Assembly (NCBI GenBank): GCA_021208685.1 | Contig: JAJOJJ010000009.1 | Location: 31,665 to 95,664, forward strand | From: Saccharospirillaceae bacterium | GTDB taxonomy: Bacteria; Pseudomonadota; Gammaproteobacteria; Pseudomonadales; Oceanobacteraceae | Direction: 5' to 3' | Length of the DNA stretch: 64,000 nt | Shown here: positions 41,540-51,489 of the stretch, one piece after another | Position numbering within the stretch: the first letter of the stretch is position 1 | Layout: each line of letters opens with the position of its first letter | The notes under the pieces: model-generated | Told to the model about the DNA's origin: nothing | What the model saw: the letters and a program-made list of their open reading frames with translations, nothing else | Databases searched by the model: none | Translations under genes and position numbers: made by a program

Positions 41540-43210
41540 TTACACTGACTCAGGAAGACTGCTCGGTGTCTTTTTTAAGGTATTTTCTGCCGCATTTCCG
41601 CCATTGCTTTTTTCCAGCAGAGTACCCGGGTTCAGACGCTGTTGCGGATCAAAATCCTGCACCAGCGTGTTCAGCACACGCATCCCCAGCGCACCTTTTT
41701 CCGCCGGCAGATACGGCGCATGATCTTTACCAACCCCATGCTGGTGAGAAATCGTCGCACGGCCACGGGCAATCACTGAGGATGCTTTATGTTTCAGCTT
41801 GCGCCAGCGCTCCAGGGTTTCTTCGTAGCTGTCAGCACAGCGGAAAAAGTACGTGGTGTAAATACTGGAACCCTGAGTGTACATGTGCGACAGGTGGGTA
41901 AACACCATCACCTCTTCACCATCGCTGCGCAGTGCAGTCTCCAGCGCATTCTCAATGTCAGCCATTAACTGATCGATATTATCCCAGTCGGTTGAGGTTT
42001 CCAGCGTGTCAACCGCGATGCCGCGTGCCCAGGTGGTTTCACGCAGATACGGGAATTTAAAGCGGCCATGGGACCAGATGCTACCCATAATATTGGCCAA
42101 CGGACCGCCAACACCGCCGTAGGTTTTTAACACTTTACGGATCTGTTTCAGCGAGGTTTTGTTCTGATATTTGCTACCCGTCACGCCAAATGTCAGCATG
42201 CAGCGTTTATCATCCATGCCCATAAAGCGCAGGAAACGATCAAGTAATTTAAATTGCTTTTCCTGAGTGCCAAGATGCAGATGCGCTTTAGCCTCTTTGG
42301 CGTTACTCACGCGCATCATCGACATCGGTACTTTATTCTGCACCAACTCACGTACAGCCGTTTTCGCGGCCTGCCAGTCCGGCATAAAGACAACAAAGAA
42401 TTTCTCTTCTTCCGCCATCCGGGTTACACGCACCTTCACTTCGGTAAAGATGCCCATGCGCCCTTCCATGCCCATGGTAATCTCGCGCATATCCGGGCCG
42501 GCGGACGATGCCGGAATGGTCGGGATTTCCATAGTCCCCAGTAATGTCTCCATGCGCCCACCGGCAAACATCTGCTCGATACGGCCATAACGCAGCGACT
42601 GCTGACCACTGGAGCGGGAAGCAATCCAGCCACCGATGGTCGATAATTCCCAGGATTGCGGAAAATGCCCCAGGGTATAACCGCGGGCGCGCAACTGACT
42701 TTCAACCAGCGGCCCCGGCGTACCGGCACCGAAGGTAGCAATCTGGCTTTCTTCATTTAATTCCATCAACTGGTTCATACGCCCCATATCGATGGTGAGA
42801 ACCGGGCGCTGACTGGCCAGCGGTGTGATATGACCGGCCACAGAAGTACCGCCGCCATAAGGAATAATATCGACATCATGGGCAACGGCATAATCCAGCA
42901 GCTCGCGCACCTGAGAGCTGGTTTCCGGATAGGCAACCCCGTCAGGAAAAACCCCGAAGTTCCCACTGCGCATGGCCAGCCAATCCGGAAAACTTTGTCC
43001 ACGGGCATGGCGCACGCGATCTTCAGCCGCGGTAACCACCAGTGGATGCGCCGGTAAACGGGATTCAGGAACCTTTGCGATCACCGATTGCAGTGTTGCG
43101 TCGGGCAGAGCCTTGGTTTCTCCAATGACAGAATAAATCAGGCGCTCACCCTGTGCAGGCACCTCTTTGATATAACTCTCATCACCCCAACCATTCCAGC
43201 GACGCCCCAT
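41540..43210 (-). CDS. FAD-linked oxidase similar to alkyldihydroxyacetonephosphate synthase
   Basis: The 556-residue protein has the VAO-type FAD domain (DIIPYGGGTSVAG near 118, ASRSSGQQSLRYGRIEQM, SAGPDMREITMGMEGRMGIF) and a C-terminal cap with HQHGVGKDHAPYL near 490. The GPD-x6-MG-EG-x-G-TE segment and the H-HGVGK motif follow animal AGPS more closely than D-lactate dehydrogenases. AGPS exchanges an acyl for an alkyl group on dihydroxyacetone phosphate in ether-lipid synthesis. The start at 43210 has GAGGAAT upstream; a longer frame to 43351 has no support. Substrate assignment is an inference. Confidence 0.82.
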   Translation of the reverse strand: MGRRWNGWGDESYIKEVPAQGERLIYSVIGETKALPDATLQSVIAKVPESRLPAHPLVVTAAEDRVRHARGQSFPDWLAMRSGNFGVFPDGVAYPETSSQVRELLDYAVAHDVDIIPYGGGTSVAGHITPLASQRPVLTIDMGRMNQLMELNEESQIATFGAGTPGPLVESQLRARGYTLGHFPQSWELSTIGGWIASRSSGQQSLRYGRIEQMFAGGRMETLLGTMEIPTIPASSAGPDMREITMGMEGRMGIFTEVKVRVTRMAEEEKFFVVFMPDWQAAKTAVRELVQNKVPMSMMRVSNAKEAKAHLHLGTQEKQFKLLDRFLRFMGMDDKRCMLTFGVTGSKYQNKTSLKQIRKVLKTYGGVGGPLANIMGSIWSHGRFKFPYLRETTWARGIAVDTLETSTDWDNIDQLMADIENALETALRSDGEEVMVFTHLSHMYTQGSSIYTTYFFRCADSYEETLERWRKLKHKASSVIARGRATISHQHGVGKDHAPYLPAEKGALGMRVLNTLVQDFDPQQRLNPGTLLEKSNGGNAAENTLKKTPSSLPESV

Positions 43211-43382
43211 GTTGTATTCCTCAATGTCCGTTAGACCCAATTCGCAGAGAGCGCTAAGATACAGCGAAGGCTGAACGCTGGCACTGACAGTTTGAGACAG
43301 AGACGTAGTATATTCAGCCAGCGCAACCACAAACGCCACGCCTGACCCCACGCGGTTATAACAACAACATGATGCACATCGG

Positions 43383-44405
43383 ATGAACTCTCAAGATTTA
43401 TTAGGTACCGCTTCATCTGCCGCCATTCGCCAGTATCTGCGTGCCGCGCAGGACTACGGCATAGAACCCATACAGGCTCTGGATGCCGTGAACATGCCTC
43501 ACGGCATTATGGATAACAGCATCAGCCGCACCCACGGCCGCGCGTTCCAGAACCTGATCCGCTGGCTGATCGAACAAACCCGTGATCCGTTATTTGGTTT
43601 AAAAAGCTCCCGCTACGTCCAGCCCGGTTCGTACAGTCTGGTCGGCTATATGGCGATGAATTGCCGTACCGCGCGTGAAGCGCTGCACATTACGCCGGAA
43701 TACGAAGCCATTGTCGGCGACATGGGCGTCACCAAAATCGAAAAATACGGCCCGCATCTGGCCATGCGCTGGGTGTGCCAGTACGACGACCCCATCGTGC
43801 GTCCACACATGATTGATAACGTGCTTGGCAGCTGGCTGGTGTTCGCCCGCTGGCTGGCCGACATGCAGGATGGCAAGCCCGAATGCGTGCTGTTCGAGCG
43901 CAGCAAACCCTCGCCCGCCCTGCTGGCGGTTTATGAAGATATTTTTCAGGCACCACTGGAATTTGGCAGCGACCGCAGTGCGCTGATTTTCCCCGAACCG
44001 ATTCTGGATACCCCTCTGCGCCAGCCGGACCCGACCTTGCTGGCCACGCTGGAGCAGCAGGCTGCTGCCGTAATGGCCGAGCTGCAGGAAAAACACCCGA
44101 TTGTGATGCAAACCCGCTCACTGCTGCGCAGCCTGATGGAAGAAGACCTGCCGCGGCGTGATAAAGTCGCCGCCGAACTCGGCATGACCGAACGCACCCT
44201 GCAGCGACGCCTGCAGGAGGCCGGCACCGGCTACCAGCAACTGCTCGATGATTTGCGCCGCGAAGTTGCCACCAACTGGCTGCGCACCACCAACATTCCG
44301 GTGAACGATATCGCCGCCCGTCTGGGCTTCAGCGAAGCGCGTTCATTTCACCGTCGTTTCAAAGCCTGGACGGGGATGACGCCCGGCGAATACCGGAACC
44401 AATAA
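43383..44405 (+). CDS. AraC-family regulator (arabinose-binding-domain-type N-terminus)
   Basis: The 340-residue protein has an N-terminal effector region of the OruR/ArgR-like AraC subgroup (SLVGYMAMNCRTAREALH) and a C-terminal double helix-turn-helix (LGMTERTLQRRLQEAGTGYQ, then IAARLGFSEARSFHRRFKAW ending TPGEYR). It is divergent from the AGPS-like gene and probably controls the oxidase-GlpD-kinase run. Confidence 0.92.
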   Translation: MNSQDLLGTASSAAIRQYLRAAQDYGIEPIQALDAVNMPHGIMDNSISRTHGRAFQNLIRWLIEQTRDPLFGLKSSRYVQPGSYSLVGYMAMNCRTAREALHITPEYEAIVGDMGVTKIEKYGPHLAMRWVCQYDDPIVRPHMIDNVLGSWLVFARWLADMQDGKPECVLFERSKPSPALLAVYEDIFQAPLEFGSDRSALIFPEPILDTPLRQPDPTLLATLEQQAAAVMAELQEKHPIVMQTRSLLRSLMEEDLPRRDKVAAELGMTERTLQRRLQEAGTGYQQLLDDLRREVATNWLRTTNIPVNDIAARLGFSEARSFHRRFKAWTGMTPGEYRNQ

Positions 44406-44495
44406 ATCCGCATTGGCATCCGTGACGATGCGTAACCTCCGTCCAGAAAAATGTCATCAGGAACAACCGACAGGCTAAATTAAAGGAAACCCGCC

Positions 44496-46373
44496 ATGAG
44501 TCAGCACAGCCAGTTTACCCTGCTTGGTAAACGCCGCTTTCTGCCGTATTTCATCACCCAGGCACTGGGCGCATTTAACGATAATCTGTACAAAAATGCG
44601 TTGCTATTACTGATCGCTTTCAGCGGCATCATTGCTGAAGACGACTCTGCCCTGTACACCAATCTCGCCGCCGGATTATTTATTCTGCCGTTTTTCCTGT
44701 TCTCGCCCATCGCCGGCCAGATCGCCGATAAAATGGAAAAATCGCAATTAATCCGCAGCGTTAAACTACTCGAAGTCGCCATCATGTTAATCGCTGCTGT
44801 TGGTGTTATTACCAACAACATGCTGCTGATGATGACCCTGTTGTTTTTAATGGGACTGCAATCTGCGCTATTTGGCCCGGTCAAATTCGCCCTGCTGCCG
44901 CAACAGCTGCATAAAGACGAGTTGGTCGGTGGCAATGCTCTGGTTGAAATGGGCACGTTTCTGGCTATTTTAGGCGGCACCATAACGGCCGGTTTATTAT
45001 TTGATTTAAGCGCCGCCAGATACTGGATCGCAGCAGGCGTTGTTTTCTTCGCGCTGGCCGGTTATATCAGCAGCCGGTTTATTCCTGAAACCGCCGCCGG
45101 TGATCCGCAACTGGTCATCAACTGGAATCCGTTTACCGAACTGGTTAACACCTTGCGTAACGCCCGCCAGCAACGTGCGGTGTATTTATCCATCATGGCC
45201 ATCAGCTGGTTCTGGTTTTTAGGTGCCAGTTATTTAACTCAATTCCCGAATCTGGCGCGTGATCATTTAGGTGGCAATCCGCAAATTGTTACCTTACTGC
45301 TCACGCTGTTTTCCGTCGGCGTTGCCACTGGCTCGCTGCTGTGCGAAAAATTGTCCGGCCACAAGATTGAGCTTGGTATTGTCCCCATCGGCTCGCTGGG
45401 TATGAGCATTTTCGGAATTGATCTGTATTTTGCCATCAGCAGCCTGAACATCAGTTCCGACCTCAGCGCTCTGGCGTTCGTACAGAATGCCGATCACTGG
45501 CGCATGATGGCGGATATCGCGCTGATCAGTTTATTCGGTGGTTTATATGTCGTGCCGCTGCAGGCATTAATTCAGCAACGCAGCGACGACAAAATGCGCG
45601 CCCAGACCATTGCTGCCAACAACGTTATGAATGCGTTGTTTATGGTTGGCAGTGCCGCTTTCGGCATCATCAGTCTGGTGGTTATGAAATTATCCATCGC
45701 CGACTATTTCTGCGTGATTGCCATCATGAATATTGTCATAGTCGGCTACGTCTACTCACAGGTACCGGAATTTGCCCTGCGTTTTGTTATCTGGATGCTG
45801 TCTCACACCATGTACCGCGTCAGCCATAAAGGCATTCAGAATATTCCTGAAGAAGGCCCGGTTGTATTGGTCTGCAATCACGTCAGTTATGTCGATGCCT
45901 TACTGATTGCCGGCGCCTGCCCGCGCCCGATCCGTTTTGTTATGGATCGCGGCATTGCTGAAATGCCGGGGATGACATGGTTTTTCCGTCTGGCCAAAGC
46001 CATTCCGATCTGCTCGCCCAAGGCCAGTAATGAGGTTTATGAAACGGCCTTCCGCCGTATTAAAGAAGAATTAGCCGATGGCCAGGTGGTGTGTATTTTT
46101 CCGGAAGGAAAGCTGACACAAACCGGCGACATTGACACCTTCCGCGCCGGTATCGAACGCATTATTGCGGAAACACCGGTCCCGGTTATTCCGATGGCAC
46201 TGGATGGTTTATGGGGCAGTTTTTTCAGCCACAAAGACGGACTGGCACTCACTAAAACGCCACGGCGTTTCTGGTCACGGGTGGGTTTAACCGTTGGCCA
46301 GCCACAGGCTCCGGAAGGCATCAGTGCCGCAGGGCTGGAGCTGGATGTAAAAGCGCTGCTGAAAACCGGCTGA
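44496..46373 (+). CDS. MFS transporter fused to a PlsC-type acyltransferase (LplT-Aas-like)
   Basis: The 625-residue protein begins with a major-facilitator domain of about 12 helices (FNDNLYKNALLLL, LFGPVKFALLPQQ, residues 1-420). It continues into a 1-acylglycerol-3-phosphate acyltransferase domain with the catalytic NHVSYVD near 461 and FPEGKLTQTGDID near 535. This resembles lysophospholipid transporter LplT joined to the acyltransferase half of Aas, without the ligase part. It likely flips and reacylates lysophospholipids at the inner membrane. A Shine-Dalgarno (AAAGGAAA) precedes the start. Confidence 0.9.
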   Translation: MSQHSQFTLLGKRRFLPYFITQALGAFNDNLYKNALLLLIAFSGIIAEDDSALYTNLAAGLFILPFFLFSPIAGQIADKMEKSQLIRSVKLLEVAIMLIAAVGVITNNMLLMMTLLFLMGLQSALFGPVKFALLPQQLHKDELVGGNALVEMGTFLAILGGTITAGLLFDLSAARYWIAAGVVFFALAGYISSRFIPETAAGDPQLVINWNPFTELVNTLRNARQQRAVYLSIMAISWFWFLGASYLTQFPNLARDHLGGNPQIVTLLLTLFSVGVATGSLLCEKLSGHKIELGIVPIGSLGMSIFGIDLYFAISSLNISSDLSALAFVQNADHWRMMADIALISLFGGLYVVPLQALIQQRSDDKMRAQTIAANNVMNALFMVGSAAFGIISLVVMKLSIADYFCVIAIMNIVIVGYVYSQVPEFALRFVIWMLSHTMYRVSHKGIQNIPEEGPVVLVCNHVSYVDALLIAGACPRPIRFVMDRGIAEMPGMTWFFRLAKAIPICSPKASNEVYETAFRRIKEELADGQVVCIFPEGKLTQTGDIDTFRAGIERIIAETPVPVIPMALDGLWGSFFSHKDGLALTKTPRRFWSRVGLTVGQPQAPEGISAAGLELDVKALLKTG

Positions 46374-46391
46374 CAGCCCATGTAAAACCAC

Positions 46392-46422
46392 AAAAAACGG
46401 GCGCTCTGGCGCCCGTTTTTTT
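46392..46422. terminator. Bidirectional terminator between converging genes
   Basis: ACGGGCGC and GCGCCCGT form a stem with a 4-base loop, with an A run before and a T run after it. It can end both the MFS-PlsC gene on plus and the heptosyltransferase gene on minus. Confidence 0.85.
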
Positions 46423-46443
46423 ATTGCCCGACCTTAACAGCCA

Positions 46444-47478
46444 TCAACCGGCTGAGTTCAGACGCTCAAGCAAATGCTCAAACACCCGCTGTGGGCTGAT
46501 CTCACGATAACAGGGCGGCTGAATATCGCCGGGTTCACTTTTCAGGCAGGTTTTCGACAGGCAGGGAGCGCAATCGCTGTAGCCGCTGCGCATCACGTCG
46601 ACCTGCGGCCCCAGCACCCCGGTCAGGGTTGAATCGGTGGCGCCGTAAATCGCCACGGAAGGCACTTCCAGTGCTGCGACCACATGCGATAAACCGGTAT
46701 CCACACCGACCACCGCCTGCGCATGGGCCAGATAAGCATTCAGCGCGTTAAGTCCCATTTTCGGCAAGACTTCAACGCCTTCCAGCCCGGCCGCAATACG
46801 CCCGGCGCGCTGCTGCTCTTCATCATTCCCCCAGGGCAGAATCACTCTGCGGCCACTGGCGGCCACCATCGCCGCCAGTTCACGCCAGTAAGCCTCTGGC
46901 CAGAGCTTGGTGATCCAGGTAGTACCGTGCAGAAACAGCCAGTAATCGCCGTCAACCGCAGGCCGCTGCCAGCGTGTACGGTCGACACCATAACTCAGCC
47001 CCTGAGGTACGTCATACCCCAGCACCTGAGCAAATAATTGCCGCACCCGTGGAATAGCGTGCTGACCTTTGGCCACCGCCTGCGGATGCTGATAGGCCAG
47101 CGCGGCCAGCGGCTCACGGCAGCTGTGTTTGTCCAGACCAAAGCGCGGTCCACGGGCCAGACGGGTAAATACCGCACTTTTCATCAGGCCCTGAGCATCC
47201 AGCACCACGTCGTATTCGGTGGCACGCAGCTCATGCCAGAAAGCCTTCATCTCAGCACGGTTGGTTTTATCGCGCAGGTTTTTGCGCCAGCGCCGCCAGG
47301 CCACCGGAATGACGTTTCTGACAGCCGGATGCCAGGCAGGAATAGCGGCAAAGGCCTCTTCCACCACCCAGTCGACGTCCAGTCCGGGAATCGCCCGCCA
47401 GGCATCTTCCAGCGCCGGCAGGGTATGAAATACATCCCCCAGCGATGAGGTCTTTATCAGCAGGACTTTCACAGCCAT
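46444..47478 (-). CDS. waaC: Lipopolysaccharide heptosyltransferase I
   Basis: The 344-residue GT9 enzyme adds the first heptose to Kdo2-lipid A. It begins VLLIKTSSLGDVFHTLPAL, has YDVVLDAQGLMKSA, and has the C-terminal nucleotide-sugar site VVGVDTGLSHVVAAL followed by YGATDS. Start ATG at 47478. It is divergent from the envelope gene run at 47657, and fits LPS core synthesis. Confidence 0.93.
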   Translation of the reverse strand: MAVKVLLIKTSSLGDVFHTLPALEDAWRAIPGLDVDWVVEEAFAAIPAWHPAVRNVIPVAWRRWRKNLRDKTNRAEMKAFWHELRATEYDVVLDAQGLMKSAVFTRLARGPRFGLDKHSCREPLAALAYQHPQAVAKGQHAIPRVRQLFAQVLGYDVPQGLSYGVDRTRWQRPAVDGDYWLFLHGTTWITKLWPEAYWRELAAMVAASGRRVILPWGNDEEQQRAGRIAAGLEGVEVLPKMGLNALNAYLAHAQAVVGVDTGLSHVVAALEVPSVAIYGATDSTLTGVLGPQVDVMRSGYSDCAPCLSKTCLKSEPGDIQPPCYREISPQRVFEHLLERLNSAG

Positions 47479-47656
47479 TCTCCATCCACAGAAACGTCTG
47501 CACGGCTCAGCCGGCAGGCTTATTTTTTTCGGGAGCGCACTTTATACCAAGCCAGCGTCGATTCAAACGACTGCACAGCAAAACCCGGCCTCCTTGCTTG
47601 ACAATCCCCCGGGTGACGGCAACCATGCCCGCCTTTGTTAAACGCGAAGGTGTACT

Positions 47657-48592
47657 GTGTTTAAATCGTGGAAATTCTGGCTGGGACTGACCTTTCTGCT
47701 GGCGCTGATCTGGCTGGTTGAGCGCAGTTACGGCTGGAGTGCGGTACTTCAGAGCTGGCAAAGCATTCCTCCGCAACAGGTCGCCATGGCGGTGCTGTTC
47801 ATGCTGCTGAGTTACCTGCTGCGGGCGCTGCGCTTCTACGATTTTTTCTGGCAGCAATGCCGTGGGCAATTTATCCGCCTGACGCGCATTACCGTGCTGC
47901 ACAATTTCTTCAATAACATGTTACCCATGCGCAGCGGCGAAACCGCGTTCCCTCTGTTAATGAAACAGCATTTTGCTGTGCCGTACCGTCACAGCGGCCC
48001 GGCTTTATTATGGCTGCGCCTGCTGGATCTTTACGCCCTGCTGGTGCTTGCAGCGCTGTCGCTGCACGCTCAGCTGGACCTCAGTAACAGTCTGAAAGTT
48101 CTGCTGGCAACGGCACTGCTAACCGCACCATTGCTGGTATTACCACTGCAAAATGCTCTCAATCGCTTTTTAATCAACCACCCCAGCACACTGGCCAACC
48201 GCGCGGCGGAACTGATGCACGCCCTGCCTAAATCATCCTGGAGTTTTGTCCGCGCCCTGTTCTGGACGCTGATTAACTGGGCTCTGAAGCTGGCGGTGTA
48301 CGCCTGGCTGCTGCAGCAATTTCTCGGCCTGCCTTACAGTCAGAGCTGGATGGGAGCGACCACGGGCGAACTGAGCAGCGTATTACCCATTCATGGTGTT
48401 GCCGGAGCGGGTACCTATGAAGCGGGCGTGCTCGCCGGATTACTGCCCTGGGGCGTTGACCATGCTTCCGCGCTGGCGGCGGCGGTAAACCTGCATTTAT
48501 TTGTGCTGGGCAGTACGCTGCTGCTGACGGCACTGATCACCTTGCTGACCCAGCGCTTAAAAAGCCCGGCAACCGTCAACAATAACGGATAA
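47657..48592 (+). CDS. Membrane protein of the lysylphosphatidylglycerol-synthase TM (UPF0104) family
   Basis: The 311-residue protein has about seven membrane helices with the family landmarks FFNNMLPMRSGE and LPIHGVAGAGTYEAG. It starts at GTG 47657, with GAAGGTG upstream. Such proteins are often linked to lipid flipping or to glycolipid pathways. Here it precedes a GT2, an ArnT-like GT and a PAP2 phosphatase, suggesting it moves or supports a polyprenyl-linked sugar. Confidence 0.83.
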   Translation: MFKSWKFWLGLTFLLALIWLVERSYGWSAVLQSWQSIPPQQVAMAVLFMLLSYLLRALRFYDFFWQQCRGQFIRLTRITVLHNFFNNMLPMRSGETAFPLLMKQHFAVPYRHSGPALLWLRLLDLYALLVLAALSLHAQLDLSNSLKVLLATALLTAPLLVLPLQNALNRFLINHPSTLANRAAELMHALPKSSWSFVRALFWTLINWALKLAVYAWLLQQFLGLPYSQSWMGATTGELSSVLPIHGVAGAGTYEAGVLAGLLPWGVDHASALAAAVNLHLFVLGSTLLLTALITLLTQRLKSPATVNNNG

Positions 48593-48806
48593 GGTCTCTG
48601 CCGCAGCAACATTGAGCATTGATAAGACAGTCACGTGGCACACTGAGTTTTTACGTCGGGCCGCGCTCGTTATTTTCCTGTCATCCCCTTTTGGGTATGA
48701 TCGCGGTTCTTTTTTTTATCGGGCGTTATAGCGCTTCCGGGGTTCGCTGTTATCAATCCCCGGCTTTGGACGCCCGCAATTCCTTTTTACAGAGTGGTAA
48801 ACGACC

Positions 48807-49895
48807 TTGACTGAGGCAAATACATCCGCGGCAAACAACAAGCCTTCACTGTCTGTAGTGATCCCGATGTTCAACGAGATTGAAAACGTTGGCCCCATGG
48901 TCGCGCGCGTGCATGAAGGACTCGCCAGTTATAACGGTGACTGGGAACTGCTGGTCGTTGATGATGGCAGTACGGACGGCACGCCCCAGGCACTGAAAAA
49001 GGAATCGGAAAAATACGGCAGCCACGTGCGCGTGGTTGAGCTGCGCCGTAACTTCGGCCAGACCGCTGCGATGCAGGCCGGTATCGACGAAGCGCGCGGC
49101 TATCTGATCGCTACCCTCGATGGCGATTTACAGAACGATCCGGCAGACATCCCGCGCATGGTTGACCATTTGCTGGAGAATGATCTGGATCTGCTAACCG
49201 GCTGGCGTAAAAACCGTAAAGATGATCTGGTGCTGCGCAAAATCCCTTCACGTATCGCGAACCGTCTGATCGGTAAAATCACCGGCGTACGCATCAATGA
49301 TTACGGCTGTTCGCTGAAAATCTACAAATCGGCTGTCATCAAGCAGGTTCGTCTGTATGGCGAAATGCACCGTTTTATTCCGGCCTGGGTGGCTGCGGTT
49401 GTGCCGCCAAGCCGCATTGGCGAAATTGTGGTGACACACAATGCGCGCGTTGCCGGTGAATCCAAATACGGTATTTCACGCACGTTCCGTGTGATTCTTG
49501 ATCTGCTGTCGGTTTACTTCTTTATGCGCTACCGCGCACGCCCGGGCCATTTCTTTGGTTCTATTGGTCTGGCGCTGGGCTCCGTTGGCGGTCTGATGAT
49601 GACCTATCTGGCCTTTGTGAAATTTATTCTCGGCGAAGACATCGGCAACCGTCCGCTGTTTTTAATTGCCGTAGTCTGTGTCATTGCCGCGCTGCAATTC
49701 CTCACCACCGGCGTATTGTCTGAGCTGATCTCCCGCACCTACTTTGAATCATCGCAGCGCCAGCAGTATGTGATCTACCATCCTGCCGCCGATGCCGACA
49801 AAGGCGAACCGGGTTGGAATCAGGAACGGAATTCAGCAAACGCTACCCCGGCAGAGGCCAACCTCTCAGGTGGTGACGACCAGCATGCCAGCTAA
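48807..49895 (+). CDS. GT2 polyprenyl-phosphate glycosyltransferase (ArnC/GtrB-like)
   Basis: The 362-residue protein starts at TTG 48807, the only start that retains the N-terminal strand SLSVVIPMFNEIENV. It has VVDDGSTDGT, the DxD-like LDGDLQNDP, NDYGCSLKIYK, and two C-terminal membrane helices (about 240-320) typical of enzymes that charge undecaprenyl phosphate with a sugar. It overlaps the next gene by 11 bp, so they are translationally linked. Confidence 0.88.
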   Translation: MTEANTSAANNKPSLSVVIPMFNEIENVGPMVARVHEGLASYNGDWELLVVDDGSTDGTPQALKKESEKYGSHVRVVELRRNFGQTAAMQAGIDEARGYLIATLDGDLQNDPADIPRMVDHLLENDLDLLTGWRKNRKDDLVLRKIPSRIANRLIGKITGVRINDYGCSLKIYKSAVIKQVRLYGEMHRFIPAWVAAVVPPSRIGEIVVTHNARVAGESKYGISRTFRVILDLLSVYFFMRYRARPGHFFGSIGLALGSVGGLMMTYLAFVKFILGEDIGNRPLFLIAVVCVIAALQFLTTGVLSELISRTYFESSQRQQYVIYHPAADADKGEPGWNQERNSANATPAEANLSGGDDQHAS

Positions 49896-51489
49896 GTGGA
49901 ATCACCGCCTGCCAGGCCTGCAGATGCCGCTGTGGCTGCTGCTGGTTCTGGCTGCATTCTTCTTCATTAATCTGAATGGCTACCTGTTGTTTGACCATGA
50001 CGAGGGGGCCTTCAGCGAGGCGACCCGCGGCATGTTTGAACGCGGTGACTTTATTACCACCTGGCTTAATGACCGGGTGCGTTTTGACAAACCCATTCTG
50101 ATTTACTGGCTGCAAGCGGCGTCCATCTCAGTGTTCGGCACCGAAGTCTGGGCATTCCGCCTGCCTTCAGCGCTGGCCGGACTGGGCTGGTCGATTGCCA
50201 TTTTTGTCTTTGTGCGCCGTCATCTGGACGAACAAACCGCCAGCGCCGCGGCACTGATGGCCGCTGCCAGTCTGGGCATCAATATGATTGCCCATGTTGC
50301 TACCGCCGATGCCCTGCTGAATGCCCTGCTGGCCAGTACATTACTGCTGATGTACACCTACAGTCGTCAGGCCAGTCAGGGCTTGCTGGTTGCGATCTAC
50401 GCACTGATGGCATTGGGCGTGCTGACCAAGGGGCCCGTGGCCGTAGCCATTCCGTTTATGGTCGCGGCACTGTTTTACCTGAGCCAGGGCCTGCGGGCAG
50501 AATTTCTGCGCGCGATCTTCTTTATTCCCGGCTGGATTCTGTTTGTTGCCATTGCCGCTCCCTGGTACATCCTCGAATATCAGGCGCAGGGGCAGGCATT
50601 TATTGACGGATTCTTCCTCAAGCACAATGTGAACCGCTTTAACAACGCGATGGAAGGCCACGACGGCGGCTTCCTGTTCTATCCGCTGGTATTGCCCTTT
50701 GTTCTGGCCCCATTCGGTGCCCTGCTGCTCCGTATTGTGCCATCAGTGCGCCATATTATGCCGGGCAAAGACCCGCTGGACGCCTTCCTGTGGATCTGGT
50801 TTCTGGTGGTGCTGGTACTCTTCAGTCTGGCCAGTACCAAACTGCCGCATTACATCCTGTATGGCTGCACGCCACTGGTGATTCTGATGGCGCGCTACCG
50901 TGACTGGCTGCAGAGCCGCTGGTTCGCCCTGCTGTTTCCGGTTTTTCTGTTCGGCGTTATGGTGGCGTTTCCGTTGCTGATTCCACTGGTGGAACAGCGC
51001 CTGACGAACCCGATTGAGATTGCGGTTGCGCAACGCGCCGGGCATTACATCCATCATGATTTTGCCATTCTTGCGGCTCTGGCCGGCATTATCAGCATCA
51101 CCCTGATTCTGTGGCGGCGCCTCCCTTTATGGAAGCGACTGGTACTGGTGGGCGCCGTACAGACGCTGTTTGTCTGGTTTGTGTTTGTGCCTGCGTTCAG
51201 CGAAGCGCAGCAGCGTCCGGTGTGGGAAGCGGCGCAATTTGCCAAAACACTGGATGAGCCGATTTACACCCAATCCATTGATATGCCGAGCTTCAACGTG
51301 TATCTGAACAAGGTCACTCACCGCCGGCCGCTGGCCATTGGCGAAGTGGGCTTTGGCCGCGAAGACCGTCTTGCCAGTGACAGCGAATACTACGATGTGC
51401 TGTTCCAGTCCGGGCCTATTCAGATTGTGCGCCGCATCGCCGCTCCAGCGTCTGAATCCGCCCCGGCACCTGCTGTGGAGCAGCCATGA
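49885..51489 (+). CDS. ArnT-like GT39/PMT-family membrane glycosyltransferase
   Basis: The 534-residue protein has about 12 membrane helices and the GT39 catalytic loop FDHDEGAFSEATRGM with FDKPILIYWLQA. This family transfers sugars from a polyprenyl phosphate donor to lipid A or proteins on the periplasmic side; ArnT adds aminoarabinose. The ATG at 49885 lies inside the end of the GT2 gene and gives MPAKWNHRLPG. The pair forms a donor-acceptor route. Confidence 0.9.
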   Translation: MPAKWNHRLPGLQMPLWLLLVLAAFFFINLNGYLLFDHDEGAFSEATRGMFERGDFITTWLNDRVRFDKPILIYWLQAASISVFGTEVWAFRLPSALAGLGWSIAIFVFVRRHLDEQTASAAALMAAASLGINMIAHVATADALLNALLASTLLLMYTYSRQASQGLLVAIYALMALGVLTKGPVAVAIPFMVAALFYLSQGLRAEFLRAIFFIPGWILFVAIAAPWYILEYQAQGQAFIDGFFLKHNVNRFNNAMEGHDGGFLFYPLVLPFVLAPFGALLLRIVPSVRHIMPGKDPLDAFLWIWFLVVLVLFSLASTKLPHYILYGCTPLVILMARYRDWLQSRWFALLFPVFLFGVMVAFPLLIPLVEQRLTNPIEIAVAQRAGHYIHHDFAILAALAGIISITLILWRRLPLWKRLVLVGAVQTLFVWFVFVPAFSEAQQRPVWEAAQFAKTLDEPIYTQSIDMPSFNVYLNKVTHRRPLAIGEVGFGREDRLASDSEYYDVLFQSGPIQIVRRIAAPASESAPAPAVEQP

